A stretch of 64,000 nucleotides of DNA from an uncultured Eubacteriales bacterium (GCA_902765735.1 CACXBB010000004.1:1-64000), one strand, 5' to 3'; shown: positions 18,407-27,427, counted from the first letter of the stretch. The notes: generated from the sequence alone by a model not told the origin. Made by a program: numbers and translations.

Positions 18407-19825
18407 TTATGCCTTTTTGACCTTCGGGCCCTTGGGGGTGTCCTCGATGACGTACCCCTTCGCGAGCACCTCGTCGCGGAGCCGGTCGGCCTCGGCGAAG
18501 TTCTTTGCCTTCTTGGCCTCGACGCGGGCCTGCACCAGCGCCTTGACGTCCTCGGGGGTGGTGTCGGACTCCTTCATCAGAAGCCCCAGCACCTCGTGGG
18601 CCATCGTGTTGAGGGCCTTCAAACCGGCCTCAATGACGGCGCGGCAGGGGGCCTTGGCGTCGGAGAGCGCGGTGTTCATGTCGCGCACGTACTCGAACAG
18701 CACGCCCATGGCCTCGGAGGTGTTCAGATCGTCGCACATGGCGTCGTCGAAGCGGTCCACGAAGCCCTGCGCCCGTTCCACAAACGCCTTCTCCTCGTCG
18801 CTCATCTCCCGGTCGGGGGCGTGGTCGAGGGCGAACTCGGCGTTGTCGCGGGCGGTGTAGAGGCGTTCCAGACCGGCCTTCGCCTGCTCCATCAGGTCGC
18901 GGGAGAAGTTGATGGGGCTGCGGTAGTGGGCCGACAGCATGAACATGCGCACGACCTCGGGGTCGAACTCTTTTGAGATGTCCCTGACGGTGAAGAAATT
19001 GCCAGCGGACTTGGACATCTTCTTGTTGTCCACGTTGATGTGGCCGTTGTGCATCCAGTAATGGGCGAAGGGCTTGCCGGTGGCGCCCTCGGACTGGGCG
19101 ATCTCGTTTTCATGGTGGGGGAAGATCAGGTCCACGCCGCCGCAGTGGATGTCGAAGGTCTCGCCCAGGTACTTCATCGACATGGCGGAGCACTCGATGT
19201 GCCAGCCGGGACGGCCCTCGCCCCAGGGGCTTTTCCAGAAGGGCTCGCCGGGCTTTTTGGCCTTCCAGAGGGCGAAGTCCATCGGGTGGCGCTTGAGGTC
19301 GCCCACCTCCACGCGCGCGCCGGACTCCAGGTCGTCCAGGTTCTGGCCGATCAGCCGCCCGTAGTTGGAGCGCCACGCCTGGGTGTCGAAGTACACGTCG
19401 CCGTTTTCGACGCGGTATGCAAGCCCCTTGGCCTCCAGCTTTTTGATCAGGCCGATGATCTCCCCGATGTGCTTCGTGGCCCGGGGATGCACGTCCGCCT
19501 TCTCCACGCCGATGGCCTCGGCGTCCTTGAAGTATTCCGCGATGTACTTCTCCGCGATGGCCTCGACGGTGGTGCCCTCCTCGTTGGCGCGCTTGATCAT
19601 CTTGTCGTCGATGTCGGTGAAGTTCTGAACGAACGTCACCTGATAGCCCAGGTGCCGCATGAAGCGGCGGAGGGTGTCAAAGATGATGAAGGGCCGGGCG
19701 TTGCCGATGTGGAAGTAGTTGTACACCGTGGGGCCGCAGGCGTAGATGCCCACCTTGCCCTCCCTGACCGGCACGAAGGGCTCCTTCTTGCGGCTCAGCG
19801 TGTTGTAAATCATCATTTGCTTCAT
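18407..19825 (-). CDS. cysS: Cysteinyl-tRNA synthetase
   Basis: The 472-residue class I aminoacyl-tRNA synthetase shows CGPTVYNYFHIGNARPF with the HIGH-type motif near residue 36 and KMSKSAGNFF near residue 268. Zinc-binding Cys/His residues include ECSAMSMKYLG and CGGVDLIFPHHENE. It charges tRNA-Cys in the cytoplasm. Length is standard. The ATG is preceded by AAAGAGGT and a sigma-A promoter. The gene is monocistronic and faces the XRE gene. Confidence 0.97.
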   Translation of the reverse strand: MKQMMIYNTLSRKKEPFVPVREGKVGIYACGPTVYNYFHIGNARPFIIFDTLRRFMRHLGYQVTFVQNFTDIDDKMIKRANEEGTTVEAIAEKYIAEYFKDAEAIGVEKADVHPRATKHIGEIIGLIKKLEAKGLAYRVENGDVYFDTQAWRSNYGRLIGQNLDDLESGARVEVGDLKRHPMDFALWKAKKPGEPFWKSPWGEGRPGWHIECSAMSMKYLGETFDIHCGGVDLIFPHHENEIAQSEGATGKPFAHYWMHNGHINVDNKKMSKSAGNFFTVRDISKEFDPEVVRMFMLSAHYRSPINFSRDLMEQAKAGLERLYTARDNAEFALDHAPDREMSDEEKAFVERAQGFVDRFDDAMCDDLNTSEAMGVLFEYVRDMNTALSDAKAPCRAVIEAGLKALNTMAHEVLGLLMKESDTTPEDVKALVQARVEAKKAKNFAEADRLRDEVLAKGYVIEDTPKGPKVKKA

Positions 19826-19860
19826 AAGACATACCTCTTTTGATCGTCTCGATTGATGCC

Positions 19861-19889
19861 ATTATAGTGAATCCCGGGCAAAACAACAA
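19861..19889 (-). promoter_or_regulatory. Promoter of cysS
   Basis: On the minus strand TTGTTG (19889-19884) and TATAAT (19866-19861) are 17 bases apart, about 35 bases before the cysS start. No T-box is seen in this short leader. Confidence 0.65.
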
Positions 19890-19907
19890 GCGCGGGCGGG
19901 TAAAATT

Positions 19908-20684
19908 CTACGGATTCAAGAGGTCCTGAATGGCCGCATTGACCCTGCTGTTGCCCGCCAGCAGGCTGCCGGTTCTGAGGGGGTCCAGCCCGCGCCGCCA
20001 GGCGTCCAGCCGCCCGCCGGCCTCCGTGAGGATCACGTAGCCCGCGGCGTAGTCATAGAGGTTCAGTCCCTGCTCGATGAACGCCTCCGCCCGGCCCGCG
20101 GCGACATTGCACAGGTCGTAGGCCGCGGTGCCGGAGCGCCGGAGGTCGCTGATGGACCGCAAAAGCGGGAACAGCACCGCCTCGGTCTCGGCCAGGTATT
20201 CGGGGTTGCGGTGGCCGAAGCCGATGTGCACGATGGCGTCCCGCAGGCGCTCGATGTCGGAGACGTGGATCGGCCTGCCGTTGCAGGTCGCGCCCTCGTC
20301 GCGCACGCCGACAAACATCTCGTCCGTGCCGGGACAGTATACGCACCCGACCGCCAGCTCGCCCGCGTGCTCGTAGGCGATGGAGATGGTGTAGAGCCGC
20401 TGGCCCCGCATGAAGTTGGCGGTGCCGTCGATGGGATCCACGACCCAGCGGCCCGGGGCATTAACTGCGCCGCCGCCCTCCTCGCCGAAGAAGGCGTCCT
20501 CCGGGCAGGCAGTCAGCAGCATATCCCGGATCAGGTTTTCGCTTTTGACGTCCATTTCGGTCACAAAATCGTTTTCCGCCTTGCGGCGCACGTGCAGCGC
20601 GCCGTGGTGCTCCAGCATCTCGCCGGCGGCCCGGGCAGCCTTTTCCGCCAGCAGGGCCTTCTCCCTGTAAGTCAAATTCATCAT
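19908..20684 (-). CDS. Inositol monophosphatase-family protein
   Basis: The 258-residue protein has the metal-binding motifs of the inositol monophosphatase family: GEEGG near residue 68, the signature WVVDPIDGTANF near residue 80, and near the C-terminus AAGYVILTEAGG. These phosphatases hydrolyse inositol-1-phosphate and related sugar phosphates using Mg2+. Two adjacent ATG codons start the frame; the first is used. It is divergent from exonuclease III. The physiological substrate cannot be read from sequence. Confidence 0.92.
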   Translation of the reverse strand: MMNLTYREKALLAEKAARAAGEMLEHHGALHVRRKAENDFVTEMDVKSENLIRDMLLTACPEDAFFGEEGGGAVNAPGRWVVDPIDGTANFMRGQRLYTISIAYEHAGELAVGCVYCPGTDEMFVGVRDEGATCNGRPIHVSDIERLRDAIVHIGFGHRNPEYLAETEAVLFPLLRSISDLRRSGTAAYDLCNVAAGRAEAFIEQGLNLYDYAAGYVILTEAGGRLDAWRRGLDPLRTGSLLAGNSRVNAAIQDLLNP

Positions 20685-20700
20685 CTCCGAATATTAATGG

Positions 20701-20729
20701 TTGGCAAAATTGCTGTGATATGTTATAAT
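20701..20729 (+). promoter_or_regulatory. Promoter of the exonuclease III gene
   Basis: TTGGCA (20701-20706) and consensus TATAAT (20724-20729) are spaced by 17 bases, about 44 bases before the start codon. Confidence 0.75.
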
Positions 20730-20772
20730 GTCATTAGTATAGCATATTTATGTCACGGATGGTGTTACATTC

Positions 20773-21531
20773 ATGAAAATGATTTCGTGGAATGTCAACG
20801 GGCTGCGGGCGGTGATCAAAAAGGGCTTTTACGAGAGCCTCGCCGCGCTGGACGCGGACGTGATCTGCCTGCAGGAGATCAAGATGCAGAAGGGCCAGTG
20901 CGACGTAGAGCTGCCCGGCTACGAGCAGCACTACTACTGCGCAGACAAGAAGGGCTACTCCGGCACGGCGGTGTTCAGCCGGGTGCCGATGAAGTCCGTT
21001 CAGTACGGCATCGGCATCGACGAGCACGACCACGAGGGCCGCGCGATCACCTGCGAGTTTGAGGAGTTTTACCTGGTGTGTTGCTACACGCCCAATTCCC
21101 AGAACGAACTGAAGCGACTGGACTACCGGATGAAGTGGGAGGACGATTTCAGGGGGTATCTTGTGGCGCTTGACGCGAAAAAGCCCGTGATCCTCACCGG
21201 AGACCTGAACGTGGCGCATCAGGAGATCGACTTAAAAAACCCCAAGACCAACCGCAGGAACGCGGGCTTTACCGACGAGGAGCGCGGCAAGATGACCGAG
21301 CTTCTCTCCGCGGGGTTCATCGATTCCTTCCGCTTCTTCTACCCGGAGGTCACCGGGGCGTACAGCTGGTGGAGCTACATCGGCGGCGCGCGCTCACGCA
21401 ACGCCGGGTGGCGCATCGATTACTTCATCGTGTCCGAAAAGCTCCGGGAGCGCATGATCGACGCGAAGATCCACCAGAATATCATGGGCTCCGACCACTG
21501 CCCGGTGGAGCTCGATATCGACGCAAACTGA
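20773..21531 (+). CDS. xth: Exodeoxyribonuclease III
   Basis: The 252-residue protein is an ExoIII/AP-endonuclease of the EEP superfamily: MISWNVNGLRA at the start, CLQEIKMQKGQ with the metal-binding Glu, LTGDLNVAHQ, and GSDHCPVELDI at the end with the catalytic histidine. It cleaves DNA at abasic sites and removes 3' blocking groups in base-excision repair. Length is typical. It is transcribed alone from the promoter just upstream and precedes the XpaC-TelA pair. Confidence 0.95.
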   Translation: MKMISWNVNGLRAVIKKGFYESLAALDADVICLQEIKMQKGQCDVELPGYEQHYYCADKKGYSGTAVFSRVPMKSVQYGIGIDEHDHEGRAITCEFEEFYLVCCYTPNSQNELKRLDYRMKWEDDFRGYLVALDAKKPVILTGDLNVAHQEIDLKNPKTNRRNAGFTDEERGKMTELLSAGFIDSFRFFYPEVTGAYSWWSYIGGARSRNAGWRIDYFIVSEKLRERMIDAKIHQNIMGSDHCPVELDIDAN

Positions 21532-21571
21532 CATTTCGGCGCAAATTTGGGACAAGTTGGGCCAAAACCGC

Positions 21572-21600
21572 TTGTCATCGGGGTTAAAATGGCGTACAAT
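21572..21600 (+). promoter_or_regulatory. Promoter of the xpaC-telA pair
   Basis: TTGTCA (21572-21577) and TACAAT (21595-21600) are spaced by 17 bases, with a start codon 23 bases further on. Confidence 0.7.
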
Positions 21601-21622
21601 AGACTTGTGACGGGGTGATGAT

Positions 21623-22369
21623 ATGAAAAAGGTACATCTGAAATCCGCGATACCGATCTACATCGCCGCGGCCGTCTGGCTGCTGGCGGGACTGGTGTTT
21701 CCCAAGCTGCTGATGAAGCTGCCGGGGCTGATCGGCACCATCGTCGTGTCGGTGGCGGGCTACGTGGTGGGCTCGAAGCTCTTTCCGGGCCGCGACATCA
21801 CGGTGGAGGAGAAGATCCAGACCGGCGACGCCCAGCTCGACAGGGACATCGCCGACGGCCGCGCGCGCCTGGAGCGCTTGAAGGCCGCCAACGCCGAGAT
21901 ACCGCATCCCGGCATCACCAACGACCTCGACCGCATGACCAAGGCGGGGGAGCAGATCTTCCGCGAGCTGGGGCGCGACCCCAGGAAGGTTACGCTTGTC
22001 AGGCGCTTCATGAACTACTATCTGCCCACGGCTGAAAAGCTGATGGAGCAGTACAAGCTCTTAAGCGCCGCCGAGGTGAAGGGCGAGAACATACAGTCCG
22101 CCATGCAGCGCATCGAGTCCAGCATGGGCATGATCGCCGACGCCTTCACCAAGTGCGCCGACAACCTGTTCAAGGACGACGAGATGGACATCGACGCCGA
22201 GATCAAGGTCATGCAGACCATGCTCTCCGGCGACAGCCTCTACGAGAGCCCCGTCAACAGCATCCGCCGCGCCGCCAACCACTCGGCGGACACTGACACC
22301 GTGCAACAGTGTGCATTCACAACACATCATTATAGGAGGTCACGAACATGGCAGACGACATCAAATTGA
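21623..22369 (+). CDS. XpaC-like protein (5-bromo-4-chloroindolyl phosphate hydrolysis family)
   Basis: The 248-residue protein begins with two hydrophobic segments (about residues 8-25 and 32-50, with a GYVVGSKLFPGR turn) and continues as a soluble helical domain. It matches the XpaC family, repeatedly found beside TelA-type tellurite-resistance proteins. The last ~25 residues are atypically polar and run 22 bases into telA. The biochemical role is not established; the family name comes from a phenotypic assay, not a proven phosphatase. Partnership with TelA is the main clue to function in envelope stress. Confidence 0.85.
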   Translation: MKKVHLKSAIPIYIAAAVWLLAGLVFPKLLMKLPGLIGTIVVSVAGYVVGSKLFPGRDITVEEKIQTGDAQLDRDIADGRARLERLKAANAEIPHPGITNDLDRMTKAGEQIFRELGRDPRKVTLVRRFMNYYLPTAEKLMEQYKLLSAAEVKGENIQSAMQRIESSMGMIADAFTKCADNLFKDDEMDIDAEIKVMQTMLSGDSLYESPVNSIRRAANHSADTDTVQQCAFTTHHYRRSRTWQTTSN

Positions 22370-23529
22370 CTCTGAATCCCTTTGGCAGCGAGGACCAGCA
22401 GATCACCGAAGCCGTGGAGGACGCCGCCCAGGCCGCCACCCAGGCGCTTGCAGAGGCGGAGGCAGAGGCGGAGAAGAAGGTGCAGCAGGACACGCTGGAC
22501 ATGCAGAACTTCTCCGAGGCCGAGCAGCAGATGATCGACGACTTCTCCAAGCAGATCGACGTGAAGGACGCCAACCTGGTGTTCTCCTACGGCGCGGCGG
22601 CCCAGCAGAACATCTCCCAGTTCTCCGACGCGGCGCTCAAGAACGTGCGCACCAAGGACCTGGACGAGGTGGGCGACATGATATCCAACCTGGTGGTGGA
22701 GCTCAAGAGCTTCAACGCCGACGAGGAGGACAAGGGCGGCCTGTTCGGACTGTTCAAGAAGAAGGCCCGCAGCCTCGAGGTCATGAAGGCCCAGTACGAC
22801 AAGACGGAGGTCAACGTCAACAAGATCACCGAGGGCCTGGAGCAGCATCAGATTCAGCTTTTGAAGGACATCGCCATGCTGGACAAGCTCTATGACCAGA
22901 ACCTGAGCTACTTCAAGGAGCTGTCCATGTACATCGTGGCCGGCAAGAAGCGCCTGGAGGACTTCCGCGCCAACGAGCTGCAGGAGGCCCGCGACAAGGC
23001 CGAGGCCAGCAAGCTGCCCGAGGACGCCCAGGCTGCCAAGGACCTGGCCGACAAGGCGGACCGCTTCGAGAAGAAGCTGTACGACCTGGAGCTGACCCGC
23101 AACATCTCCATCCAGATGGCGCCCCAGATCCGCCTGATACAGTCCTCCAACCAGCTCATGGCCGAGAAGATCCAGACCTCGCTGGTGAACACCATCCCGC
23201 TGTGGAAGAGCCAGATGGTGCTGGCGATGGGCCTGGCCCACACCGAGGACGCCATGAAGGCCCAGCGCGCGGTCACCGACCTGACCAACGAGCTATTGGT
23301 GAAGAACGCCGAGAAGCTGCACATGGCCACCGTGGAATCCGCCAAGGAGGCCGAGCGCGGCATCGTGGACATCGAGACCCTGACCAAGACCAACAAGATG
23401 CTCATCGACACCATGGACGAGGTGCTGACCATCCAGCAGCAGGGCCACGAGAAGCGCCTGGCCGCCGAGCAGGAGCTGGCCAACATCGAGGGCGAGCTGA
23501 GGTCCAAGATACTGGAGATCCGCAAGTAA
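22348..23529 (+). CDS. TelA-family toxic-anion resistance protein
   Basis: The 393-residue, mainly helical soluble protein fits the TelA/YceH family: an acidic N-terminus, KGGLFGLFKKKARSLEVM near residue 130, and a long helical core with ISIQMAPQIRLIQSSNQLM near residue 250. TelA homologues are linked to resistance to tellurite and cell-wall antibiotics, but their mechanism is unknown. The ATG is preceded by AGGAGG and overlaps the xpaC end. A GC-rich perfect hairpin follows the gene. Confidence 0.9.
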   Translation: MADDIKLTLNPFGSEDQQITEAVEDAAQAATQALAEAEAEAEKKVQQDTLDMQNFSEAEQQMIDDFSKQIDVKDANLVFSYGAAAQQNISQFSDAALKNVRTKDLDEVGDMISNLVVELKSFNADEEDKGGLFGLFKKKARSLEVMKAQYDKTEVNVNKITEGLEQHQIQLLKDIAMLDKLYDQNLSYFKELSMYIVAGKKRLEDFRANELQEARDKAEASKLPEDAQAAKDLADKADRFEKKLYDLELTRNISIQMAPQIRLIQSSNQLMAEKIQTSLVNTIPLWKSQMVLAMGLAHTEDAMKAQRAVTDLTNELLVKNAEKLHMATVESAKEAERGIVDIETLTKTNKMLIDTMDEVLTIQQQGHEKRLAAEQELANIEGELRSKILEIRK

Positions 23530-23547
23530 TTAGCGTTTTTGACTTTG

Positions 23548-23573
23548 CGCGGCGCGGGATGAACCGCGCCGCG
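23548..23573. repeat. GC-rich perfect hairpin between telA and lemA-like genes
   Basis: CGCGGCGCGG pairs perfectly with CCGCGCCGCG around a 6-base loop. There is no T-run, so it is more likely an mRNA-stability or attenuating hairpin than a complete terminator. Confidence 0.55.
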
Positions 23574-23592
23574 ATCAACCCAAGGAGGGCGA

Positions 23593-24156
23593 ATGGATAT
23601 GCGTCTTGATGAAAATCGCAAAATCGCCTGCGTCGTGCTGGTCGTGTGCGTGCTGCTGAGCGTGTTTGCCTTTGGCGGCGCGGCGCTGGGGCGCGAGCGC
23701 GGGAAGGTGATGAGGGTGTTCAACGACGGCACGGATACCTCCCTCGCCACGCGGCACAGCATGGACGCCTATCTGGATGCCGCGGGCGAATCCGTCGGGA
23801 TCATGGCCAACGAGGCCGAGGCCCGCATCGGCGCAAGCGAGTTGGGCACGTCCGCGCTTGAAAACGCCGCGCTGATCGGGGACGACTCCGCCGATCTGGA
23901 CGCGCGCTTCAAGGCTTACACCGACCTGAAGGGCCAGGTGGAGAAGCTCTACAACAACATGTATTCCGCCGTCAGCACCGAGGATTTCCGCAATTTCAAG
24001 CTGGCCTACGACGATTTCTGGGGGTATGACGACATGATCGGCCGGGATGAGTACCACAAGCTGGCCAAGAGCTACAACGGCCTGATCTCCGGCTTCCCGG
24101 GCGGCGTGGTGGCCACGCTGACGGGGCAGGGGAATCTGAACACCTTCGGGGGATGA
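23593..24156 (+). CDS. LemA-like membrane protein
   Basis: The 187-residue protein has one N-terminal membrane segment (residues about 10-32, ACVVLVVCVLLSVFAFGG) and a helical extracytoplasmic domain. KGQVEKLYNNMYSAVSTEDF and YNGLISGFPG resemble LemA, although divergent. LemA proteins have an unknown role at the membrane and often neighbour TPM-domain proteins, as here. AAGGAGG lies 4 bases before the ATG at 23593 and 10 before the ATG at 23599; either may be used. Confidence 0.72.
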   Translation: MDMRLDENRKIACVVLVVCVLLSVFAFGGAALGRERGKVMRVFNDGTDTSLATRHSMDAYLDAAGESVGIMANEAEARIGASELGTSALENAALIGDDSADLDARFKAYTDLKGQVEKLYNNMYSAVSTEDFRNFKLAYDDFWGYDDMIGRDEYHKLAKSYNGLISGFPGGVVATLTGQGNLNTFGG

Positions 24157-24183
24157 CAGTGAAGCGCGGACAGGAGGCTGCCC

Positions 24184-25206
24184 ATGAAGATGAAAAGACT
24201 GATTTGCGCGTGCCTCGCGGCGGTGCTGCTGCTCTCTCTGGGGGCGCTGGCCGACACCTACGTGGCTGCGAAGAAGCTCAAGCCAAGCAAGGAGCTCTAC
24301 GTCCTGGACCGTTCCGACGTGCTGACGGACGCCACGAAGGGCGAGATCATATTCTCAAACGACCTGTTGTATGACAAGTGCGGCGCGCAGATCGCGGTCG
24401 TGACGGTGGGCACCACCGGCAATGAATCCATCGACGACTACGCCACAGAGCTCTTCAACGCCTGGGGCGTGGGCGACGCCGCGAAGGGCAACGGCTTTCT
24501 GTTGCTGCTGGCCATCGACGACGACGACTATTACGCGGTCTGCGGCGACGGCCTGCAGCCCAAGTTCACCGCGGGCGCGATCAAGGATTACTTTGACAGA
24601 TACCTGGAGACGGACTTCGCCGCGAAGCGCTACGACGCGGGCGTGAAGAAGTTCTTCGAAGCTGTGTTTAAGCGCGTGGCGGACACCTACAACGCGGACG
24701 TGACCGTCGCGCAGGGCATCGCGGCCTACAAGGCCTCCGCGAGCGGCGTGCCGGAGCGGACGCCACAGTTCGGCGGCGGCTCCGCCCGCGGCGTGGCTGA
24801 GGACGACGGCGACTCCTTCGGGCTGATCCTGGGGGTGCTGATCCTCATCGTGCTGGTGCTTTTGCTGACCCGCACCATGCGCAGGCGGCGCATCGGCCGG
24901 ACCGTGTACGTCGCGCCGCCGCCGCCTCCGCCCCCGATGGCGGGACAGGGCGGCTATCGCGGCGTGAACAACGTGCCCGGCGCGGGCGGCTACCGCGGAC
25001 CGGCGCCGATACCACGGCGCCGCGGCTCCTCGTTCATGAACGGCCTGTTCTGGGGCATGCTCAACTCCTCCGGCGGCTCCCACCATTCCTCCGGCGGCTC
25101 CCATCACTCCTCCGGGGGCGGCGGGTTCCGGTCCTCCGGCGGCAGCTCACGCTCCTTCGGTGGCGGACACTCCTCCGGCGGCGGCGCGGGGCGCGGCAGG
25201 CATTGA
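24184..25206 (+). CDS. TPM-domain membrane protein with Gly/Ser/His-rich tail
   Basis: The 340-residue protein has a signal peptide (residues 1-23), a TPM (TLP18.3/Psb32/MOLO-1) domain at about 35-190 (YVLDRSDVLTD, AQIAVVTVGTTGNESIDDYA, GNGFLLLLAIDDDDYY), and a transmembrane helix near 210-230. A basic/Pro linker follows, then a low-complexity tail of SSGGSHHSSGGG type. The TPM domain therefore lies outside the cell and the tail inside. It forms a likely two-gene unit with the LemA-like protein 28 bases upstream. The repetitive His/Ser/Gly tail could bind metal, but this is speculation. Confidence 0.88.
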   Translation: MKMKRLICACLAAVLLLSLGALADTYVAAKKLKPSKELYVLDRSDVLTDATKGEIIFSNDLLYDKCGAQIAVVTVGTTGNESIDDYATELFNAWGVGDAAKGNGFLLLLAIDDDDYYAVCGDGLQPKFTAGAIKDYFDRYLETDFAAKRYDAGVKKFFEAVFKRVADTYNADVTVAQGIAAYKASASGVPERTPQFGGGSARGVAEDDGDSFGLILGVLILIVLVLLLTRTMRRRRIGRTVYVAPPPPPPPMAGQGGYRGVNNVPGAGGYRGPAPIPRRRGSSFMNGLFWGMLNSSGGSHHSSGGSHHSSGGGGFRSSGGSSRSFGGGHSSGGGAGRGRH

Positions 25207-25239
25207 GCATCAGAAGATGGGGCTGTCTCAAAACGGATA

Positions 25240-25354
25240 ACTCCCTCCGTCTCGGCTTCGCCGAGCCACCTCCCTCAAGGAGGGGGACTTTGCACCTGTT
25301 CGCAGCCAAAAGGCTCCCTCTTTGAGGGAGCTGGCGCGAAGCGCCTGAGGGAGT
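25240..25354. repeat. Palindromic intergenic repeat, locus C
   Basis: A 115-base element is bounded by ACTCCCTC (25240-25247) and GAGGGAGT (25347-25354). It contains the palindromes CTCGGCTTCGCCGAG and GGCGCGAAGCGCC and the block CCAAAAGGCTCCCTC. Locus D carries nearly the same left and right parts, and locus E carries them in the opposite orientation. It lies between the TPM gene and the next gene. Confidence 0.85.
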
Positions 25355-25432
25355 GCTTGCGAAATCCCACAAGAGAATGTGAAGAGTAAAAAAGTTATAC
25401 TCCAATATAAACATTCAAGGAGGACACTAAAT

Positions 25433-26689
25433 ATGATCACCAAGGCTGTGCGCATGCACGGACAGAACGATCTGCGGCTGGATACCTTCGAGCTGCCCGC
25501 CATCAAGGACGATGAAATCCTCGTCAGGGTGGTCTCCGACTCCATCTGCATGTCCAGCTACAAGGCCGCCATACAGGGCTCCAACCACAAGCGTGTGCCG
25601 GACGATATCGCCGCGCACCCCGTGATCATCGGCCACGAATTCTGCGGCGTGATCGAGCAGGTGGGCGCGAAGTGGCAGGATAAATTCAGCGTGGGCGAAA
25701 AGCTGACCATACAGCCCAACATCTCCTACAAGGGCACCATGATGACCCCCGGCTACGCCTTTGAGTTCTGCGGCGGCGACACCCAGTACGCCGTGCTGCT
25801 GCCGGAGCTGATGGAGCAGGACTGCGTGCTGGACTACAAGGCCAGCGAGTATTTCTACGGCTCCCTGTCCGAGCCGCTGAGCTGCATCATCGGCACCTTC
25901 CACGCCATGTATCACACCAAGCCCAACGTTTACGTGCACGACATGGGCATCGTCGAGGGCGGCAACCTGGCCATACTGGCCGGCGCGGGCCCCATGGGCC
26001 TTGGCGCGATCGACTACGCCATTCACTGCGACCGCAAGCCCGGGCTGCTGGTGGTCACCGACATCGACCAGGCCCGCCTGGACCGCGCCGCCTCCATCTA
26101 CACCGTGGAGGAGGCCGCGAAGAACGGCGTGAAGCTGGTGTACTGCAACACCCGCGAGAACGCCGTGGAGAAGCTGATGGCGCTGACCGACGGCAAGGGC
26201 TATGACGACGTGATGGTGTTCGCGCCCGTGCCCGCCGTCATCGAGCAGGGCGACGCGATACTGGGCCAGGACGGCTGCCTGAACTTCTTCGCCGGCCCCA
26301 CCAACACCCAGCTGAGCGCCAATTTCAACTTCTACAACGTCCACTACGCCGCGCACCACTTGGTGGGCACCTCCGGCGGCAGCACCGAGGACATGCGCGA
26401 GGCGCTCAGAATGATCGCGGACGGCTCCCTGAAGCCCGCCGGCATGATCACCCACGTGGGCGGCCTGAACGCCGTGGCGGATACCACCTGCAACCTGCCC
26501 AGGATCCCCGGCGGCAAGAAGCTGATCTACACCAACATCGACCTGCCCCTGACCGCCATCGACGACTTCGCCGAGGCGGGCAAGAGCGACCCGCTGTTTG
26601 CGAAGCTGGCCGAGATCTGCGCGCGCCACAACAACCTGTGGAACGGCGAGGCTGAGGAATACCTGCTGGCCAACGCGAAGTCGATCTGA
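25433..26689 (+). CDS. Zinc-binding dehydrogenase, sorbose-1-phosphate-reductase-like
   Basis: The 418-residue protein is a medium-chain (zinc-type) dehydrogenase. The N-terminal catalytic domain includes VVSDSICMSSYK and the metal-ligand motif IIGHEFCGVIEQVG near residue 70. A Rossmann domain follows with AGAGPMGLGAIDYA near residue 185 and VVTDIDQARLDRA. Its length and layout match proteins annotated as L-sorbose-1-phosphate reductase or related sugar-phosphate dehydrogenases. The ATG follows AAGGAGG by 9 bases. It stands alone, so the substrate remains unproven. Confidence 0.85.
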   Translation: MITKAVRMHGQNDLRLDTFELPAIKDDEILVRVVSDSICMSSYKAAIQGSNHKRVPDDIAAHPVIIGHEFCGVIEQVGAKWQDKFSVGEKLTIQPNISYKGTMMTPGYAFEFCGGDTQYAVLLPELMEQDCVLDYKASEYFYGSLSEPLSCIIGTFHAMYHTKPNVYVHDMGIVEGGNLAILAGAGPMGLGAIDYAIHCDRKPGLLVVTDIDQARLDRAASIYTVEEAAKNGVKLVYCNTRENAVEKLMALTDGKGYDDVMVFAPVPAVIEQGDAILGQDGCLNFFAGPTNTQLSANFNFYNVHYAAHHLVGTSGGSTEDMREALRMIADGSLKPAGMITHVGGLNAVADTTCNLPRIPGGKKLIYTNIDLPLTAIDDFAEAGKSDPLFAKLAEICARHNNLWNGEAEEYLLANAKSI

Positions 26690-26701
26690 CCAGGCAATGT
26701 G

Positions 26702-26735
26702 AACGCCCTCTTGCGCCGACGCGCGGGAGGGCATT
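26702..26735 (+). terminator. Probable terminator after the dehydrogenase
   Basis: GCCCTC pairs with GAGGGC around a GC-rich interior that can also pair partly, and is followed by ATTTT. It is moderate in strength. Confidence 0.5.
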
Positions 26736-26758
26736 TTGATATCGCTGAGGGACAAAAA

Positions 26759-27388
26759 ATGGCTGAACCGGGCATCATATTTGATCTGGACGGCACGCTG
26801 TGGGACGCCACCGCCATGGCGGCGCGCATCTGGAACGGCGTGTTCGAATCGGAAGGGCTTAAACTGCGGCTCACGGCGGCGGACGTCCGCGCTCAGATGG
26901 GGCGCACGATGGCGGAGATCGGGGCGGCCTTCTTCCCGGACCTCTCCGCGGCGCGTCAGGCGGAGATCATGACGCTGCTGGGCGAACAGGAGGTGCTCAG
27001 GATGGGCGAGGGCGGCGCCAGGCTGTACGACGGCGTGCCCGAGACGCTCGAGGCGCTGTCCGGGGCGCACCCGCTGTTCATCGTCAGCAACTGCCAGCGG
27101 GACTACGCCCGGGGCTTCATGCGCGCCTTCGGCTTTGAGGCCTTTTTCACCGATTACGAGGAGTCCGGGCGCTCCGGGCTTAATAAAGCGGAGAACATCC
27201 GCCTGGTGCTTGAGCGAAACGGCGTAAAACGCGGGGTCTACGTAGGGGACACCGCGGGCGACATGCGCTCGGCGCGCGAGGCGGGCGTGCCCTTCATATT
27301 CGCCCGCTACGGCTTCGGACATGCGGACGGGGCGGATCATGTGATCGACGACATCCGCGAACTGCCCGGGATCATCGGAAGGTTATAG
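26759..27388 (+). CDS. HAD-superfamily hydrolase
   Basis: The 209-residue protein has the four HAD motifs: IIFDLDGTLWD with the nucleophile Asp near residue 11, FIVSNCQ (motif II), LNKAENIRLVLERNG (Lys, motif III) and VYVGDTAGDMRSAREAG (motif IV). It resembles phosphoglycolate-phosphatase-like or beta-phosphoglucomutase-like enzymes. The ATG at 26759 (GAGGG upstream) is favoured over the longer in-frame start at 26699, which would place extra residues ahead of motif I and overlap the hairpin. Substrate unknown. Confidence 0.9.
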   Translation: MAEPGIIFDLDGTLWDATAMAARIWNGVFESEGLKLRLTAADVRAQMGRTMAEIGAAFFPDLSAARQAEIMTLLGEQEVLRMGEGGARLYDGVPETLEALSGAHPLFIVSNCQRDYARGFMRAFGFEAFFTDYEESGRSGLNKAENIRLVLERNGVKRGVYVGDTAGDMRSAREAGVPFIFARYGFGHADGADHVIDDIRELPGIIGRL

Positions 27389-27391
27389 AAA

Positions 27392-27427
27392 AACGCACGT
27401 CAGTCTGTCTCCAGACTGACGTGCGTT
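27392..27427 (-). terminator. Perfect 16-bp hairpin terminator downstream of tRNA-Leu
   Basis: AACGCACGTCAGTCTG and its exact complement form a 16-base stem with a 4-base loop. On the minus strand it is followed by a T-run, so it terminates the tRNA transcript; it also lies at the 3' end of the HAD gene. Confidence 0.85.

Noticed and set aside
25427-27340. 637-codon minus-strand frame
   Set aside because: Antisense to the dehydrogenase and HAD genes; low-complexity His/Gly/Val composition and no ribosome site.
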